This document shows positions 47,733-55,919 of a stretch of DNA of 64,000 nucleotides, one piece after another. The DNA lies in the NCBI RefSeq assembly GCF_022179545.1, contig NZ_AP025518.1, positions 3,844,001 to 3,908,000 of the forward strand, read 5' to 3'. The first letter of the stretch is position 1. The number at the start of each line of letters is the position of its first letter. Made by a program: the position numbers and the translations under genes. The notes under the pieces were generated by a model. That model saw nothing but the letters and a program-made list of their open reading frames with translations. It was not told where the DNA came from and searched no databases. This DNA is from Mycolicibacterium fortuitum subsp. fortuitum. GTDB lineage: Bacteria; Actinomycetota; Actinomycetes; Mycobacteriales; Mycobacteriaceae.

Positions 47733-49280
47733 CTACTCGACTTCCCCGAATTCGGCGATCATCTCGGCGGCCACTTCGGCGGCTCGGGCGCGGTCCTCGG
47801 CCACCAGCCCGATGCGCGTGCGCCGGTCGAGGATGTCATCTGCGGACAGGGCGCCCTCATGGGTGACGGCGTACTCGAATTCGGCACGGATGACGTCGAT
47901 ACCGTCGGCCACCGGCTCGGTGGGACGGGAGCATCGGGCCCGCGCGATCACGTTGGGCGCCTCCGCCCCGAACCTCGCCACCAGCGAGGACGGCAGCGCA
48001 TGCTCTGACCGCAGGGTGGCCACCGGGTTGGCCGGGGCACCGACGAGCGGCAGGTTGGCGGTGCGGCAGCCCGGGGCGCCAAGCCCGCGCAGCTGAAGCG
48101 CCCGGTCGACGACATCCTGGGCCATGTAGCGGTATTCGGTGAGCTTCCCGCCGATGATGCTGATCACCCCGCTCGCCGACTCGACCACGGCATGCTCACG
48201 GGACACGTCGGCCGTGTGGCCCTCCCCTGTGTCGATCAGCGGTCTCAGCCCGGCATAGGCGCCTCGAACGTCAGCAGGGGTCAGTCCAGTGGCCAGTGCG
48301 GTGTTGACGGTGTTGAGCAGGAAGTCGATCTCACCCGGAGTCGGCTGCGGCACATCGGGAATGGGGCCCGGCGCGTCCTCGTCCGTCAGGCCCAGATAAA
48401 CCCGGCCGAGCTGTTCGGGCATGGCGAAGACGAACCGGTTCAACTCCCCCGGTATCGGAATGGTCAGCGCCGCAGTGGGGTTGCCGAACGCCTCGGCGTC
48501 GAACACCAGATGCGTTCCGCGGCTGGGCCGTAGCGTGAGCGCCGGGTCGAGATCACCGGCCCACACTCCGGCGGCGTTGATCACCACCCGCGCACTCGCG
48601 TCGAAGGAGTCCCCGGTCAGTTGGTCGGTCAGCCGTACCGAGGTCGCGTCGGCCGCACCGGCCGACACCCGGGTCAGGATGCGGGCCCCGTGTTGCGCAG
48701 CCGTCCGAGCCACAGCGGTCACCAGGCGGGCGTCGTCGATGAGCTGGCCGTCGTAGGCCAGGAATCCGCCGTCGAGCCCCTCGGTGCGCACGGTCGGGGC
48801 CAGTTCGGCCGTACGTCGGGCGTCCACCCGGCGTGACCGCGGCAGGGTCGACGCACTGGTGCCCGCGAGCCTGCGCAGACCGTCGCCGGCCACGAATCCG
48901 GTGCGCACCAACACCCGCGACACCCGGCCCATCGACGGCAACAACGGCACCAGCTGCGGCATGGCCTTGACGAGATGAGGTGCGTTGCGGGTCATCAGGA
49001 TTCCGCGTTCGATGGCGCTGCGGCGAGCAATCCCGATGTTGCCGGTGGCCAGGTAGCGCAATCCACCGTGCACGAGTTTGGAGCTCCAGCGACTGGTCCC
49101 GAAGGCCAGATCGTGTTTTTCCACGAGAGCCACGCTCAGACCACGGGTAGCCGCATCCAGGGCGATGCCCGCGCCGGTGATACCGCCGCCGATGACGATC
49201 ACGTCGACCGGCTGCCCGTCGGCGAGCGCGGCCAATTCGGTTGCGCGCCGGGCGCGGTTGAGCGCAGTCGGACCGGTCAT
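47733..49280 (-). CDS. glpD1: FAD-dependent glycerol-3-phosphate dehydrogenase GlpD1
   Basis: 515-residue membrane-associated flavoprotein oxidising glycerol-3-phosphate to dihydroxyacetone phosphate and feeding electrons to quinone. Starts at ATG 49280: VDVIVIGGGITGAGIALDAA (FAD site), VALVEKHDLAFGTSRWSSKL, HGGLRYLATGNIGI and later the C-terminal cap. ISIIGGKLTEYRYMAQDVVD is the conserved GGK[LW]T segment. It is coupled to the TetR gene upstream by a 4-base overlap. DHAP made here could supply the alkyl-DHAP-synthase-like neighbour. Confidence 0.93.
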   Translation of the reverse strand: MTGPTALNRARRATELAALADGQPVDVIVIGGGITGAGIALDAATRGLSVALVEKHDLAFGTSRWSSKLVHGGLRYLATGNIGIARRSAIERGILMTRNAPHLVKAMPQLVPLLPSMGRVSRVLVRTGFVAGDGLRRLAGTSASTLPRSRRVDARRTAELAPTVRTEGLDGGFLAYDGQLIDDARLVTAVARTAAQHGARILTRVSAGAADATSVRLTDQLTGDSFDASARVVINAAGVWAGDLDPALTLRPSRGTHLVFDAEAFGNPTAALTIPIPGELNRFVFAMPEQLGRVYLGLTDEDAPGPIPDVPQPTPGEIDFLLNTVNTALATGLTPADVRGAYAGLRPLIDTGEGHTADVSREHAVVESASGVISIIGGKLTEYRYMAQDVVDRALQLRGLGAPGCRTANLPLVGAPANPVATLRSEHALPSSLVARFGAEAPNVIARARCSRPTEPVADGIDVIRAEFEYAVTHEGALSADDILDRRTRIGLVAEDRARAAEVAAEMIAEFGEVE

Positions 49281-49864
49281 GAAGCCAGATATCCGTTCAG
49301 TGCGTGGGTGAGCTCTACCGCCAGGGCCCCGGCGTCGAGGATGGGCTCGACCATCTGTGCGGACTGGATCGCCGACTGGGTGATCAACAGGCACATGGTG
49401 GCCAGCTGTCGCGGATCACCGGCCCGAACCCGGTCCCGTTTCGAGCTCACTTCCTGCGCGAGCTTGAGCTCCCCGGCCAGTGCGTCGATCAGGATCTGCT
49501 GGCTGGTACCCAGTCGCTCGGCGATGTAGACCATCGCCACCTCGGGCGCGGAGTGCAGCACCGCCATGATCACCTCGTCGTGGCGTAACCGTGCGGCCAC
49601 CCTCACCATGCGGTCCACCAGCGCCGACCGCCCGGGGCCTTGATTGCCCGTTTCGTCCAACACGCCCACGATCCGCGCGGTGAGCAGCGCGGCCAGGATC
49701 GACTGGGTGTCAGGGAAGCGCCGGTACACCGTCGGGCGGCTGACCCCGGCCCGGCGGGCTATCTCGGCCAGGGTCACCCGGTCGACGCCGTAGGCCAGCA
49801 CACAGCTGGCGGCGGCATCCAAGATCTGGTCGCTCAGCGATCTATCGTTACTGATTGACATCAT
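49277..49864 (-). CDS. TetR-family regulator, coupled to glpD1
   Basis: 195-residue repressor. Start at ATG 49864 (or the next ATG, 49861). Helix-turn-helix: DQILDAAASCVLAYGVDRVT, then LAEIARRAGVSRPTVYRRFP. The gene is followed by glpD1 with ATGA overlap, so it is cotranscribed with it. It is divergent from the alkyl-DHAP-synthase-like gene with only 17 bases between starts (49865-49881). That gap contains TGTAA twice and is flanked by TCATG/CATGA, a possible shared operator. M. tuberculosis has the same arrangement (Rv2249c-Rv2251). Confidence 0.88.
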   Translation of the reverse strand: MMSISNDRSLSDQILDAAASCVLAYGVDRVTLAEIARRAGVSRPTVYRRFPDTQSILAALLTARIVGVLDETGNQGPGRSALVDRMVRVAARLRHDEVIMAVLHSAPEVAMVYIAERLGTSQQILIDALAGELKLAQEVSSKRDRVRAGDPRQLATMCLLITQSAIQSAQMVEPILDAGALAVELTHALNGYLAS

Positions 49865-49881
49865 GTGTAATACTGTAACGC

Positions 49882-51495
49882 ATGACTCAGCCGGCTGAAC
49901 AGTTTCTGCCTCCGATGAAGTGGAATGCCTGGGGTGACCCGCAGGCAGCCAAGCCACTGTCCGACGGAATCCGGTCCCTGCTCCAACAGGCCCTCGGCGT
50001 CGAAGCCGCACCGGCGGCCGAGCCGACGCCTGATCAGGTTCAGTTGCGGCAGTCAGTCCTGTCCGATGCCGACCGAGACGCCCTCACCGCGATCGTCGGC
50101 GCGCCGCACTGTGGCGCCGACACCATGTCCCGACTGCTGCACGCCGGCGGCAAATCGACGTTGGACCTGTTGCGCCGCAACGGCTCCGGCGCCCAGGACG
50201 CACCCGATGCGGTACTGCTGCCCGGTACCGAGGACGAAGTAGCCGAGGTACTCCGCTACTGCTCCGAACATCGCATCGCAGTCGTCCCGTTCGGCGGCGG
50301 GACCAGCGTGGTCGGCGGCCTCGATCCAGTGCGTGGTGATTTCGCCGCGGTGGTCGCACTCGACTTACGCCGGTTCGACGCGCTGCACTCCCTCGACGAG
50401 GTGTCCGGTGAGGCAGAACTCGGCGCCGGGGTCACCGGCCCGCAGGCCGAGGCTCTTCTTGGCGCGCAAGGCTTCTCGCTGGGCCACTTTCCGCAGAGCT
50501 TCCAGTTCGCCACCATCGGTGGGTTCGCCGCCACCCGGTCCTCAGGCCAGGATTCGGCCGGCTACGGCCGCTTCGACGACATGGTCCGCGGCCTGCGCGC
50601 CGTCACGCCCGCTGGCGTCCTCGAGCTCGGCCGGGCCCCGGCCTCGGCGGCCGGCCCGGATCTGCGTCAGCTGCTGCTCGGCTCGGAGGGCGTGTTCGGG
50701 GTGATCACCCGGGTGCGGGTCCGCGTGCACCCCGTCCCCGAGACCACGCGCTACGAGGCTTGGTCCTTCCCCGATTTCGCCACCGGCGCCGAGGCGCTGC
50801 GGGCAGTCACCCAGACCGGCACCGGCCCGACGGTGATCCGGCTGTCCGACGAGGCCGAGACCGGGGTGAACCTGGCCACCACCGACAGCATCGGAGAACA
50901 GAGCATCACGGGAGGCTGTCTGGCGATCACGTTGTTCGAAGGCACTGCGGCACACACCGAGAGCCGCCACGAGGAGACTCGTGCCGTTCTGGCAGGCCAC
51001 GGCGGAACGTCGTTGGGGGATGCCCCGGCCCGAGCCTGGGAACACGGGCGGTTCAACGCACCGTATCTGCGTGATTCACTGCTGGCCGCGGGTGCCCTGT
51101 GCGAGACGCTGGAGACCGCCACGACGTGGTCCAACCTGGCCGCACTCAAGGCCTCCGTCACCGAGGCCTTGACCACCGCACTCGCCGAATCCGGCACGCC
51201 CGCCCTGGTGATGTGCCACATTTCGCATGTGTATCCCACGGGCGCCTCCCTCTACTTCACGGTCGTCGCCGCCCAGCGCGGCAATCCGATCGAGCAGTGG
51301 CAGGCCGCCAAGAAGGCCGCTTCAGAGGCCATGGTGCGCACCGGCGGCACCATCACCCACCACCACGCGGTCGGGGCGGATCACCGACCGTGGATGCGTG
51401 ACGAGATCGGCGACCTCGGTGTCGAGGTACTGCGGGCCGTCAAGGCCACGCTGGATCCGGCCGGAATCCTCAACCCGGGCAAGTTGATTCCGTGA
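49882..51495 (+). CDS. FAD-linked alkyldihydroxyacetonephosphate synthase-like protein
   Basis: 537-residue flavoprotein of the VAO/AGPS family. The FAD domain includes VVPFGGGTSVVGGLDP and FATIGGFAATRSSGQDSAGY; the C-terminal substrate domain has the AGPS-type histidine cluster ITHHHAVGADHRPWM. In eukaryotes such enzymes exchange an acyl for an alkyl chain on DHAP, starting ether-lipid synthesis; in mycobacteria the product is not established. It overlaps the diacylglycerol kinase gene by four bases and is divergent from TetR-glpD1, so DHAP supply, alkyl transfer and lipid phosphorylation are grouped. Confidence 0.87.
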   Translation: MTQPAEQFLPPMKWNAWGDPQAAKPLSDGIRSLLQQALGVEAAPAAEPTPDQVQLRQSVLSDADRDALTAIVGAPHCGADTMSRLLHAGGKSTLDLLRRNGSGAQDAPDAVLLPGTEDEVAEVLRYCSEHRIAVVPFGGGTSVVGGLDPVRGDFAAVVALDLRRFDALHSLDEVSGEAELGAGVTGPQAEALLGAQGFSLGHFPQSFQFATIGGFAATRSSGQDSAGYGRFDDMVRGLRAVTPAGVLELGRAPASAAGPDLRQLLLGSEGVFGVITRVRVRVHPVPETTRYEAWSFPDFATGAEALRAVTQTGTGPTVIRLSDEAETGVNLATTDSIGEQSITGGCLAITLFEGTAAHTESRHEETRAVLAGHGGTSLGDAPARAWEHGRFNAPYLRDSLLAAGALCETLETATTWSNLAALKASVTEALTTALAESGTPALVMCHISHVYPTGASLYFTVVAAQRGNPIEQWQAAKKAASEAMVRTGGTITHHHAVGADHRPWMRDEIGDLGVEVLRAVKATLDPAGILNPGKLIP

Positions 51496-52391
51496 ATCGG
51501 GTAACGGTCCTGACCAATCCCATGTCGGGCCACGGCAACGCGCCGCACGCTGCCGAGCGGGCGGTCGCACAGCTTCAGCGGCGCGGTATCGACGTGTGCG
51601 CGATCGTCGGGACCGACGCCGCGCACGCCCGCCGCCTGGTCGACGAAGCGCTCGACGGCGGCACCGACGCCCTCGTGGTGGTCGGCGGCGACGGCGTGAT
51701 TTCGCTGGCCCTGCAGGCGCTGGCCCGCGGCGATGTCCCCCTGGGCATCGTGCCGGCGGGGACGGGCAACGATCATGCCCGCGAATACCGTTTGCCCACC
51801 GGTGATCCCGAGGCCGCCGCCGATGTGGTCGCCGACGGTCACACCGAGATAGTCGACCTCGGTCGCATCGAGGATGGCGCGGGTGCGGTCAAGTGGTTCG
51901 GCACCGTGATGGCCGCCGGGTTCGATTCCCTGGTCAGTGACCGCACCAACCGGATGCGCTGGCCCCACGGCCGGATGCGTTACAACGTCGCGATGCTGGC
52001 CGAGATCTCGAAGCTACGGCTGCTGCCGTTCCGCCTGACGTTCGATGACGGTCCTGAGATCAAGACGGATCTCACTCTGGCGGCATTCGGCAACACCCGC
52101 AGCTACGGCGGCGGCATGCTGATCTGCCCGGGCGCAGATCATTCTGACGGGCTGCTCGACGTCACGATGATCACCTCAGCGTCCCGCACCAGGCTGATCC
52201 GGTTGTTCCCCACCGTTTTCAAGGGCACCCATGTGGACCTCGACGAGGTCACCACCAAGCGCGCCAGGTCGGTTCACGTCGAGTGTCCGGGGATAAACGC
52301 TTATGCCGACGGGGATTTTGCACTTCCGCTGCCGGTCACGGTGTCCGCTGTGCCGGGCGCGCTCCGCTTGCTGGTGCCCAAGCAGCCGTGA
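51492..52391 (+). CDS. Diacylglycerol kinase-family lipid kinase
   Basis: 299-residue cytosolic lipid kinase (Rv2252 position). Key motifs: VTVLTNPMSGHGNAPHAAER, the ATP/substrate loop LVVVGGDGVISLALQALA (GGDG) and LGIVPAGTGNDHAREYRLP. In M. tuberculosis the orthologue phosphorylates diacylglycerol and helps make phosphatidylinositol mannosides. GTG 51492 overlaps the upstream stop. Its last 91 bases overlap the convergent esterase gene. Confidence 0.92.
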   Translation: MNRVTVLTNPMSGHGNAPHAAERAVAQLQRRGIDVCAIVGTDAAHARRLVDEALDGGTDALVVVGGDGVISLALQALARGDVPLGIVPAGTGNDHAREYRLPTGDPEAAADVVADGHTEIVDLGRIEDGAGAVKWFGTVMAAGFDSLVSDRTNRMRWPHGRMRYNVAMLAEISKLRLLPFRLTFDDGPEIKTDLTLAAFGNTRSYGGGMLICPGADHSDGLLDVTMITSASRTRLIRLFPTVFKGTHVDLDEVTTKRARSVHVECPGINAYADGDFALPLPVTVSAVPGALRLLVPKQP

Positions 52392-53350
52392 ATGAACTCG
52401 ACCATGCAGTCGCGGGCCTCGCGGCTCTCTGGGAGAAACGGCAGGAATGCCGGGAAAGCGTGGAGCTGACCGGGCCACAGCTTGAGGGTGCTCGATCGCC
52501 CAGCCTCGGTCAGTACCTCATGCATGCGTTCGGCATCGCAACGCAGCGCCTCCGATTCGGCCGCGATGATCAGGCTCGGCGGAAAATCGGTGAGCACTCC
52601 GTTGACCGGTGACAGGGCATAGGCGTCCGAGTTCTTGGGCCCGACGCATTCGACGATCATCGGCAGGGCAAGCCCGATCCCCATCCGGTCCTCGGCGAAA
52701 TTGGCATGGCCGGAACGGCGCTCGCCATCGAGTTCGAGCAGCGGGCTGACGCCGATGACGCCGGCCGGTGTGCCGATGCCCTGGGCCTGAGCGGCGAGTA
52801 CGGTTGCAAATGACAGGAATCCGCCTGCCGAGTCACCCGCCACGATGGTGTTGGCCGGGTCCGCACCCTGATCCAGCAGCCAGCGGTAGGCGCGCAGGCA
52901 ATCCGCGACGGACTCGTCGACGGTCACATCGGGGTGCTGCCGGTACTCGACATGCACCACCGGAAGTCGGGTCTGGCGGGCAAGCGCGACCACGACATGC
53001 GAGTGGGTATCGAAGCCGCCGAGAAAGAATCCCCCGCCGTGCAGGTAGAGGATGACGCCGTCAGAGAGCGGGCGGTGTGCCGATTCGGCTGTGCGGATGG
53101 TCTCGAGCGTCACCTGGCCGAGCGTGATACGACTGGTCCGCAGGCCCCGCCGCGGGCGGAGCCGCTGGAGCCGCGCGAGCGCATTGATGCGACGGCCGAT
53201 CAAGGCGAGGCGCTCCTCGACCGCTCGATCTCCTTGGTAGGCAACCGATCTACGAACCTGGACGAGCAGGGTTCGGCGGGCGATGGCGTAGCATGCCCGA
53301 GATCTGCGACTGGGGCGTCGAGTCGACGACACAGCAGCTGGTGACACCAT
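52301..53350 (-). CDS. Alpha/beta-hydrolase, hormone-sensitive-lipase type
   Basis: 349-residue esterase/lipase of the Lip (HSL) family. YLHGGGFFLGG is the oxyanion HGGG motif, VAGDSAGGFLSFATVLA the nucleophile elbow (GDSAGG), with Asp/His in AAESEALRCDAERMHEV and GQLHAFPAF. The C-terminal tail overlaps the convergent lipid-kinase gene by 91 bases. It lies 16 bases after the TetR gene on the same strand and is opposite the SDR-patatin-monooxygenase operon. Confidence 0.9.
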   Translation of the reverse strand: MVSPAAVSSTRRPSRRSRACYAIARRTLLVQVRRSVAYQGDRAVEERLALIGRRINALARLQRLRPRRGLRTSRITLGQVTLETIRTAESAHRPLSDGVILYLHGGGFFLGGFDTHSHVVVALARQTRLPVVHVEYRQHPDVTVDESVADCLRAYRWLLDQGADPANTIVAGDSAGGFLSFATVLAAQAQGIGTPAGVIGVSPLLELDGERRSGHANFAEDRMGIGLALPMIVECVGPKNSDAYALSPVNGVLTDFPPSLIIAAESEALRCDAERMHEVLTEAGRSSTLKLWPGQLHAFPAFLPFLPESREARDCMVEFIHGCLGTSKRSAPGTADTVTGSGSAKSPSA

Positions 53351-53366
53351 CAATGACTCCTTCGGG

Positions 53367-54002
53367 TTACTTCGGCGTTCCGAGCGCGGCAAGCAGTTTC
53401 ACCAGGTGCCCGAACGCGTCGGTGAACGGCCGTGCCGGCACCGAGGGATCGATGGCCCGCTGGATGCCGAGGCCGATGCCGGCGCTGAGCAACAGATTGC
53501 CGAGATCCTCCAGGCTCGCCGCGACCTCACTGTTGGCCAATTGCATCTCGGTGAGACCGAGCTCGGCCGACATCGACCTGAGTACGTCGATGACCATTTG
53601 CGCCGCTTCGTTGCGCAACGCTGTGATCATCTGTGAGAGCTCGGGATTGTTCCGGGACAGCACCGCGAATTCGAGTTCCAGCATGGTCCAGCCGACATCA
53701 CCCGCCGTGCGCTCGAGCCAGGCACTCAAGGCGTCCACGCGACTGTTGAGTTCCGCGTCGGATATCGCGAGTTCGGCCATCTCGGCGAACTTCTCACGGT
53801 GGATCAGTTCGAGGACATCGCGGCACAGATTGGGTTTGCTGCCGAAGTTCGAGTAGACCGCGCCCTTCGAGAAGCCCGCGTCGTCGGCGATGTCTTCGAG
53901 GCTGGTGGCGGCGTATCCATGGCTCAGAAAGCGCTGTTTCGCGGCCTGCAGAAGTTCTGCCCGCGTCTGTTCCTGGCGTTGAGCCCTGGTCAGCCGCGGC
54001 AT
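53367..54002 (-). CDS. TetR-family regulator
   Basis: 211 residues from ATG 54002. Helix-turn-helix: RAELLQAAKQRFLSHGYAAT, then SLEDIADDAGFSKGAVYSNF and GSKPNLCRDVLELI. It precedes the esterase gene on the same strand and is divergent from an SDR gene 61 bases away. It is therefore the likely switch for both the esterase and the SDR-patatin-monooxygenase operon. Ligand unknown. The longer in-frame start (54188) would overlap the divergent SDR coding region and is not used. Confidence 0.88.
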   Translation of the reverse strand: MPRLTRAQRQEQTRAELLQAAKQRFLSHGYAATSLEDIADDAGFSKGAVYSNFGSKPNLCRDVLELIHREKFAEMAELAISDAELNSRVDALSAWLERTAGDVGWTMLELEFAVLSRNNPELSQMITALRNEAAQMVIDVLRSMSAELGLTEMQLANSEVAASLEDLGNLLLSAGIGLGIQRAIDPSVPARPFTDAFGHLVKLLAALGTPK

Positions 54003-54063
54003 TCGCTGATGATAGATCGAAGCAGACCCTGGGTATTGAATTAACTCAAAGTATTCAGATACC

Positions 54064-54993
54064 GTGAGTATCCGGACGGTCGTGATACGACTCCAGGGAA
54101 GGCATGACGTGCGGTTTTCACAACGGCAGGTGTCAGTGGACGGGGCGGTGGTCGTCGTCACGGGCGGGGCGCGCGGTATCGGCGCCAAGACAGCTGAGCT
54201 GTTCTCGGCCCGGGGCGCGACGGTATGGATCGGTGACGTCGACGTCGAGGTGGCCGCGACGACCGCGGCCGGTATCCCCCGTTGCCGGGCGGCCTACCTC
54301 GACGTCACCCAGCGATCGTCGTGGGACCGCTTCATCGCGGATGCCGTCGGCGAGTCGGGCAGCATCGACATCCTGGTCAACAATGCCGGGGTCATGCCGC
54401 TCGGGGCGTTCGACTCCGAACCGGAGACCACCACCGACCTGATCCTCGACGTCAACGTGCGCGGAGTGCTGAACGGCATGCGCGCGGTGGTCCCGTCGAT
54501 GGTGGCCCGCGGTCACGGTCACGTGGTGAACGTCGCCTCGATGGCGGGCATGATCCCGATTCCGGGCATGGTGACCTACAACGCCAGCAAGTTCGCCGCT
54601 CTCGGGGCCTCACTGGCCGCCCGACGCGAATACGCGGGAACCGGCGTCACTGTATCCGCGGTGCTGCCGTCAGCGGTCCGCACCGAACTCACCTCGGGCG
54701 TGCAGCTCGGAAACGGCCTTCCCACAGTGGATCCCGAAGACGTGGCTCGGGCGGTCCTCAAAACGGTAGGCACCCGCGCCGCGCGCACGTCGGTCCCGGG
54801 CTGGGTCGCTCCCGGATGGGCACTCGTGGACGCCCTGGTGCCCGAAGCACTTCAACGTACGGTGCGGGACAAGATCAACGATCGTCGTGCCCTGACCGAA
54901 GTGGATGCGCAAGGCCGGTCGGCGTACCTGCAGCGCGTCGAGCGTCAGGCGAATTCCCATGCTTCGCAGTCCGATTCCGAGGTGACGCCATGA
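54064..54993 (+). CDS. Short-chain dehydrogenase (SDR)
   Basis: 309-residue classical SDR starting at GTG 54064 or GTG 54109. VVVVTGGARGIGAKTAELFS is the NAD(P) motif (TGGxxGIG), DILVNNAGVMPLGAF follows, and the catalytic Ser-Tyr-Lys are in VNVASMAGMIPIPGMVTYNA and SKFAALGASLA. It probably oxidises a secondary alcohol to a ketone or the reverse. It is the first gene of an operon with a patatin-like hydrolase and a Baeyer-Villiger-type monooxygenase, joined by ATGA overlaps. Confidence 0.9.
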   Translation: MSIRTVVIRLQGRHDVRFSQRQVSVDGAVVVVTGGARGIGAKTAELFSARGATVWIGDVDVEVAATTAAGIPRCRAAYLDVTQRSSWDRFIADAVGESGSIDILVNNAGVMPLGAFDSEPETTTDLILDVNVRGVLNGMRAVVPSMVARGHGHVVNVASMAGMIPIPGMVTYNASKFAALGASLAARREYAGTGVTVSAVLPSAVRTELTSGVQLGNGLPTVDPEDVARAVLKTVGTRAARTSVPGWVAPGWALVDALVPEALQRTVRDKINDRRALTEVDAQGRSAYLQRVERQANSHASQSDSEVTP

Positions 54994-55919
54994 CCGCGGC
55001 GCTGGTGATCGGTTGCGGTGGGACCATCGGCGGGGCGTGGACCGTGGCCGCGCTGCATGCACTGGCCGAAGAAACCGGATGGGATCCACGCGAGGCCACC
55101 GTGCTACAGGGCACCTCGGCCGGGGCCGAGCTCGTCACGATGCTCGGTGGCGGTGTCGCCGTCGCCGATCTGGTGGCGATGCAGCGTGGCACCGCAACCG
55201 ACGAGCGCCTGCGCCGCCACATCGCGGCCACCCCACCCAGCCTTCCGCCGATTCCGTTGCCGCGGCTGCTCAACCCGCGGCTGCTCGGCAGCCAAACGGG
55301 TCTCGCCGCCGCCACCGGCATCGCCCCCGTCGGCCGGGGCGACGCCGACTGGCTGCAGCACCTCGCCGACGGATTCTCCGATGACACGGGTTGGCTGCCT
55401 CACCCCGGTGTCCGGATGGTCGCCTTCGACTACCAGCGCGGCGAACGTATCGCCTTCGGGGCACCCGGCGCACCGGCGGCCACCGCCGGAGAAGCGCTCC
55501 GCGCATCCTGGGCCGTACCCGGCTGGATGGCCCCGGTCACGATCGGCGGCAGACACTTCGTCGACGGCGGTGCCGCGTCGACCGCGTCGGTCGATCTGAT
55601 CGCACCGGAAGAGGCCGAGACCATCTACGTCATCACGCCCATGGCCTCCGAACCGGGAACGCGTGCACCGGGAGTCGGCGGAAGACTGGAGCACCTCCTG
55701 CTGCGCCGGCCCATGTCGGTCGGACTGGACCGCGAAGTGGCCGCCGTGCGGGAGCGCGGGGCGCACGTTGTCGTCATCAGGCCCGACGCGGCGGATCTGT
55801 CCGGCCTCGGTTCACATTTCATGCGGCGTGGCCGGCGCCTGTCTGCCTTCGAGGCTTCGATGCGCACTGCCCCCGCCACGGTGCGGCGCGCGCTCGCCGT
55901 CAGTGAGGAGGCCCGATGA
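54990..55919 (+). CDS. Patatin-like phospholipase family protein
   Basis: 309-residue hydrolase. An N-terminal G-rich oxyanion loop (ALVIGCGGTIGGAWTVAAL) and the nucleophile elbow LQGTSAGAELV (G-x-S-x-G, Ser about 43) pair with the catalytic Asp in HFVDGGAASTASV, forming the patatin Ser-Asp dyad. It may release fatty acids from lipids or hydrolyse esters made by the downstream monooxygenase. The start ATG 54990 overlaps the SDR stop and its own stop overlaps the monooxygenase start, so all three are coupled. Confidence 0.87.
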   Translation: MTAALVIGCGGTIGGAWTVAALHALAEETGWDPREATVLQGTSAGAELVTMLGGGVAVADLVAMQRGTATDERLRRHIAATPPSLPPIPLPRLLNPRLLGSQTGLAAATGIAPVGRGDADWLQHLADGFSDDTGWLPHPGVRMVAFDYQRGERIAFGAPGAPAATAGEALRASWAVPGWMAPVTIGGRHFVDGGAASTASVDLIAPEEAETIYVITPMASEPGTRAPGVGGRLEHLLLRRPMSVGLDREVAAVRERGAHVVVIRPDAADLSGLGSHFMRRGRRLSAFEASMRTAPATVRRALAVSEEAR

